From: an uncultured Clostridia bacterium
GTDB lineage: Bacteria > Bacillota > Clostridia > TANB77 > UBA1234
NCBI GenBank assembly: GCA_947624765.1
Contig: CANQLS010000062.1
Coordinates: 1-8,414, forward strand
Length of the DNA stretch: 8,414 bases
Direction of reading: 5' to 3'
The position numbers and the translations under genes were made by a program. The notes beneath the pieces are model-generated. The model did no database searches. It was given only the letters and a program-made list of their open reading frames with translations, and was not told the origin of the DNA. Positions 6,577 to 8,414 of this stretch are shown piece after piece (position 1 is the first letter of the stretch; each line of letters starts with the position of its first letter).

Positions 6577-7132
6577 ATGATAATTGTTGGTCTACGGAAA
6601 TCCGGGAGAGCAGTATGAGCATACTAGACACAATGTTGGATTTGCTGCTATAGATATGCTTGCAGAAAAATTGCAAATAGAAGTTAATAAAAATAAATTT
6701 AAAGGAACTGTTGGGGAAGGCATTTATCAAGGAAAAAAGATAATTTTATTAAAACCGCAAACTTTTATGAATGCAAGTGGGGAAAGCGTTGTGGAAATTG
6801 TTAATTTCTATAAGATTCCTTTGTCAGATTTGTTAGTAATATATGATGATATTGACATTGATATTGGTAAAATTCGCATAAGGCCAGAGGGAAGTAGCGG
6901 AACTCATAATGGTATGAGAAATATTAGTGATATACTCGGAAGCCATGATTTTCCACGAATTCGTATTGGAACTGGAAAACCTAATGAAAATCAAGACTTA
7001 GCTGACTACGTATTAAGCAACTTCCCACAAGAAGAGCAATTAGAAGTGAACAAAGCTATTGAAATGGCAGCAGATGCAGTATTAGAAATAATTAATAATG
7101 GAATTACAAGCGCGATGAATATTTATAATTAA
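6577..7132 (+). CDS. pth: Peptidyl-tRNA hydrolase, read through a +1 frameshift at CGG 6595
   Basis: Cytoplasmic enzyme that cleaves the ester bond of peptidyl-tRNA released from ribosomes, recycling tRNA; normally essential. The 184-residue product has the full Pth pattern: GLGNPG with N8, H18 in TRHNVGF, N65 in KPQTFMN, D90 in YDDIDIDIG, N111 in THNGMRN. These align with E. coli N10, H20, N68, D93 and N114. The frame from ATG 6577 (ribosome binding site AAAGGAG 6562-6568, good spacing) reads MIIVGL and meets CGG 6595-6597. Unshifted it ends after 13 codons at TGA. Skipping C gives GGA AAT CCG GGA, restoring the invariant motif, and continues to TAA 7130-7132. A TTG start at 6584 in the downstream frame would give LLVYGNPG, breaking the motif, and sits too far from the ribosome binding site. 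It is followed 14 bases later by the ribonuclease gene (operon). Confidence 0.92.
6595..6597 (+). other. +1 recoding site at CGG in pth (codon 7)
   Basis: GGT CTA CGG AAA TCC GGG ... TGA in the start frame; GGT CTA C GGA AAT CCG GGA in the required frame. This is the most precise of the sites, because the protein motif GLGNPG tells exactly which base is extra and that the shifted codon must supply glycine. Confidence 0.88.
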
Positions 7133-7146
7133 AGAGGTTAGAAAAT

Positions 7147-8298
7147 ATGCAAAAAGTAGTATTAAATAAAACTAAAGATAGCATTTCTTTGTATGTATTA
7201 GAGGATAATGAGCTTAGAGAAATGTATTGTTATAATAAACAAAATGATAGTATCTTAGGAAATATATATCATGGTAAAGTGAAAGATATAGTTAATGGTA
7301 TGCAAGCAGCATTTATAGATGTTGGAACTGGAAAAAATACGTTTATTTCTATAAAAGATGCTATGGAAAAGGTAGACGTTACTAAAGAAAATATTGATAA
7401 CACTAAAAGAATATCTGATATTTTAAAAGTAGGTCAAGATGTATTGGTGCAAGTAAAAAAAGAACCGGCTGAAGAAAAAGGTGCTAGAGTATCAACACAT
7501 ATTACTCTTCCTGGAAAGTATATTGTATTAATGCCAGAAACAGATATTATTACCGTTTCACAGAAAATAGAAAATAATGACGAAAAGGAAAGACTTAAAA
7601 ATATTGTAAAAAAACTTTTGCCAGAAAATTTTGGAGTTATCGTCAGAACTGATGCAGAAAATGTAGAAGAAGATATTTTGAAAGCTGATGTTTTGAATGT
7701 GTTAGATATTTGGAATGATATTATTGAAAACTATAAGAAAAGTGAAAAAATAGAACAATTATATGATGATCACAATATAGTAACCAAAGCAATTCGAGAT
7801 GTAATTAACCAAAATACAGATTGCGTTTATTGTGATGATGAAGAAATAAAAGAAAGATTAGAAAAAGAAATTCCTAATGTGCATTGCATTTTTGAAAATA
7901 GTGATTTGGTAGAGAAATTGGGATTAAAATCTGAAATTGAAAAAGCCGGAAATAAGAAAGTATGGTTAAAATGTGGAGGATATATTGTCATAGACAAGAC
8001 AGAAGCATTAACTGCGATAGATGTAAATTCTGGTAAATATACTGGTTCAAAAGATTTAGAAAATACTATTTTAAAAGTAAATCTTGAGGCAGCTAAAGAG
8101 ATTATGAAACAAATACGACTAAAAGATATTGGAGGAATTATTGTAATTGATTATATTGATATGCACCAAGAAGAGCATGAAAAACAGGTTTTAGAAGTAA
8201 TGTATCAAGAAGCCAAAAAAGATAGAAGTAGGGTAGACATACGCGAATTTACGCAATTAAATTTAGTAGAACTAACACGTAAAAAAATGTACATATAA
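7147..8298 (+). CDS. Rne/Rng family endoribonuclease (RNase G-like) without zinc-link
   Basis: Single-strand-specific endoribonuclease of RNA turnover and rRNA maturation. The 383-residue product starts with the S1-like domain (about 37-120; GNIYHGKVKDIVNGMQAAFIDVG), followed by the 5'-sensor/RNase H-like region and the DNase I-like catalytic domain. Both metal-binding aspartates are visible: D292 in TAIDVNSGKY and D335 in IVIDYIDM, 43 residues apart as in E. coli RNase E (D303, D346). It ends at FTQLNLVELTRKKMYI, just where most family members continue into a CPxC zinc-link used for dimerisation. None of the three frames past 8298 shows CPxC, so the short form looks genuine. I leave the symbol open because rne and rng cannot be told apart here. 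It is translated from AGAGG (7133-7137), probably on the pth transcript, and contains no in-frame CGG. Confidence 0.9.
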   Translation: MQKVVLNKTKDSISLYVLEDNELREMYCYNKQNDSILGNIYHGKVKDIVNGMQAAFIDVGTGKNTFISIKDAMEKVDVTKENIDNTKRISDILKVGQDVLVQVKKEPAEEKGARVSTHITLPGKYIVLMPETDIITVSQKIENNDEKERLKNIVKKLLPENFGVIVRTDAENVEEDILKADVLNVLDIWNDIIENYKKSEKIEQLYDDHNIVTKAIRDVINQNTDCVYCDDEEIKERLEKEIPNVHCIFENSDLVEKLGLKSEIEKAGNKKVWLKCGGYIVIDKTEALTAIDVNSGKYTGSKDLENTILKVNLEAAKEIMKQIRLKDIGGIIVIDYIDMHQEEHEKQVLEVMYQEAKKDRSRVDIREFTQLNLVELTRKKMYI

Positions 8299-8302
8299 AT
8301 CA

Positions 8303-8334
8303 AAAATAGGTAATCAAAATTGGTTACCTATTTT
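8303..8334. terminator. Terminator of the pth-rng operon
   Basis: AAAATAGGTAATC (8303-8315) pairs with GGTTACCTATTTT (8322-8334): a 13-bp stem with one G-T pair and a 6-base loop, starting four bases after the ribonuclease stop. The TTTT closing the right arm can serve as a short U tract, with a matching A run on the left, so it may act on both strands. Confidence 0.7.
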
Positions 8335-8346
8335 GGCAGGTAACTT

Positions 8347-8384
8347 GTAAAAGTAATTTCCATTTCCAAAAGTAAATTCCATAT
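8347..8384. repeat. Two direct 17-bp repeats, possible insertion-sequence end
   Basis: AAAAGTAATTTCCATTT (8349-8365) recurs as AAAAGTAAATTCCATAT (8368-8384), 14 of 17 identical, with a 19-base period, and the array starts with TGT at 8347. Several short repeats behind a TGT terminus are typical of IS21-type ends. No transposase lies in the window, so this stays tentative. Binding sites for a regulator of the next gene are the alternative. Confidence 0.35.
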
Positions 8385-8391
8385 GTAAGAT

Positions 8392-8414
8392 AAACGTCCA
8401 TTTCTTGGGCGTTT
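8392..8414. other. Hairpin at the window edge
   Basis: AAACGTCCA (8392-8400) pairs with TGGGCGTTT (8406-8414) around a TTTCT loop, nine pairs with one G-T. It ends in TTT at the last base of the window. It could be a terminator, a leader attenuator or part of an IS left end. The sequence stops before this can be decided. Confidence 0.4.

Noticed and set aside
1604..6597. CGG reassigned to Trp or Gln (codes 36 or 35) with no frame change
   Set aside because: A simple sense reassignment does not mend the reading frames: all three split genes need a one-base step, and pth needs glycine at the CGG position.
1604..6597. Independent sequencing or assembly errors, or true pseudogenes
   Set aside because: Not fully excluded, but three unrelated breaks of the same sign, each at the only in-frame CGG codons and each giving an otherwise intact protein, make chance errors an unlikely explanation. 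A systematic read error before GG would have hit the many other GG sites too.
6584..7132. pth starting at TTG 6584 without frameshift
   Set aside because: It would begin LLVYGNPG, losing the invariant GLGNPG, and the ribosome binding site at 6562-6568 is spaced for ATG 6577.
1..8414. tRNA, rRNA or CRISPR array
   Set aside because: No cloverleaf with conserved TTCRA loop and CCA-type end, no rRNA signature and no regularly spaced repeats were seen on either strand.

Overview
The window is AT-rich DNA from a Firmicutes-type bacterium, most likely an uncultured gut Bacilli or Clostridia lineage. This placement is inferred from strong GGAGG-type ribosome binding sites, sigma-A-like promoters, TAA stops at nearly every gene, and pth followed by an RNase E/G gene. 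It carries seven genes: the 3' end of a DUF2207 membrane protein (3-113), a full-length tandem DUF2207 paralogue (140-2039), a two-S1-domain RNA-binding protein (2188-2697) in an operon with a replication-relaxation-like winged-helix protein (2715-3671), a convergent membrane-anchored VirD4/TraG-type coupling ATPase on the minus strand (6429-3944), and a divergent operon of peptidyl-tRNA hydrolase (6577-7132) and an Rne/Rng-type ribonuclease (7147-8298).

The main result is a shared recoding signal. Three genes (DUF2207, the coupling ATPase and pth) are each split between two reading frames. In every case the frames rejoin by a +1 step placed exactly at an in-frame CGG codon, so that CGGN is read as C+GGN, giving glycine. 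In pth the step restores the invariant GLGNPG motif six codons into the gene. In the ATPase it joins five membrane helices to the Walker-A domain. In DUF2207 the CGG is followed directly by TAG, and the +1 frame runs on to the typical Gly-rich C-terminus. A manual scan of about 2,550 codons finds only one other in-frame CGG, four codons before the un-shifted stop of the ATPase. There a +1 step would change the end of the protein and replace its TGA stop by TAA, the stop of every other gene here. CGG triplets out of frame are common in the same genes. The simplest reading is that CGG has no ordinary decoder in this organism and that CGGN acts as a +1 shift or quadruplet glycine site.

Layout: 1-2066, tandem DUF2207 genes closed by a hairpin; 2113-3671, promoter plus S1/replication-relaxation operon; 3660-3936, a 277-bp block bounded by a perfect 35-bp inverted repeat, holding a strong bidirectional terminator and a GC-richer foldable core; 3944-6429, coupling ATPase; 6430-6576, divergent promoters; 6577-8298, pth-rng operon; 8303-8334, terminator; 8347-8414, short direct repeats and a hairpin that may be the edge of an insertion sequence.

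The S1 protein, replication-relaxation protein and ATPase resemble a remnant or domesticated part of a conjugation/plasmid module, since no relaxase or other secretion genes are visible. Pth and Rng are housekeeping RNA-metabolism genes. Pth releases peptides from dropped-off peptidyl-tRNA, so a ribosome-stalling recoding site inside its own start region could be self-regulating.
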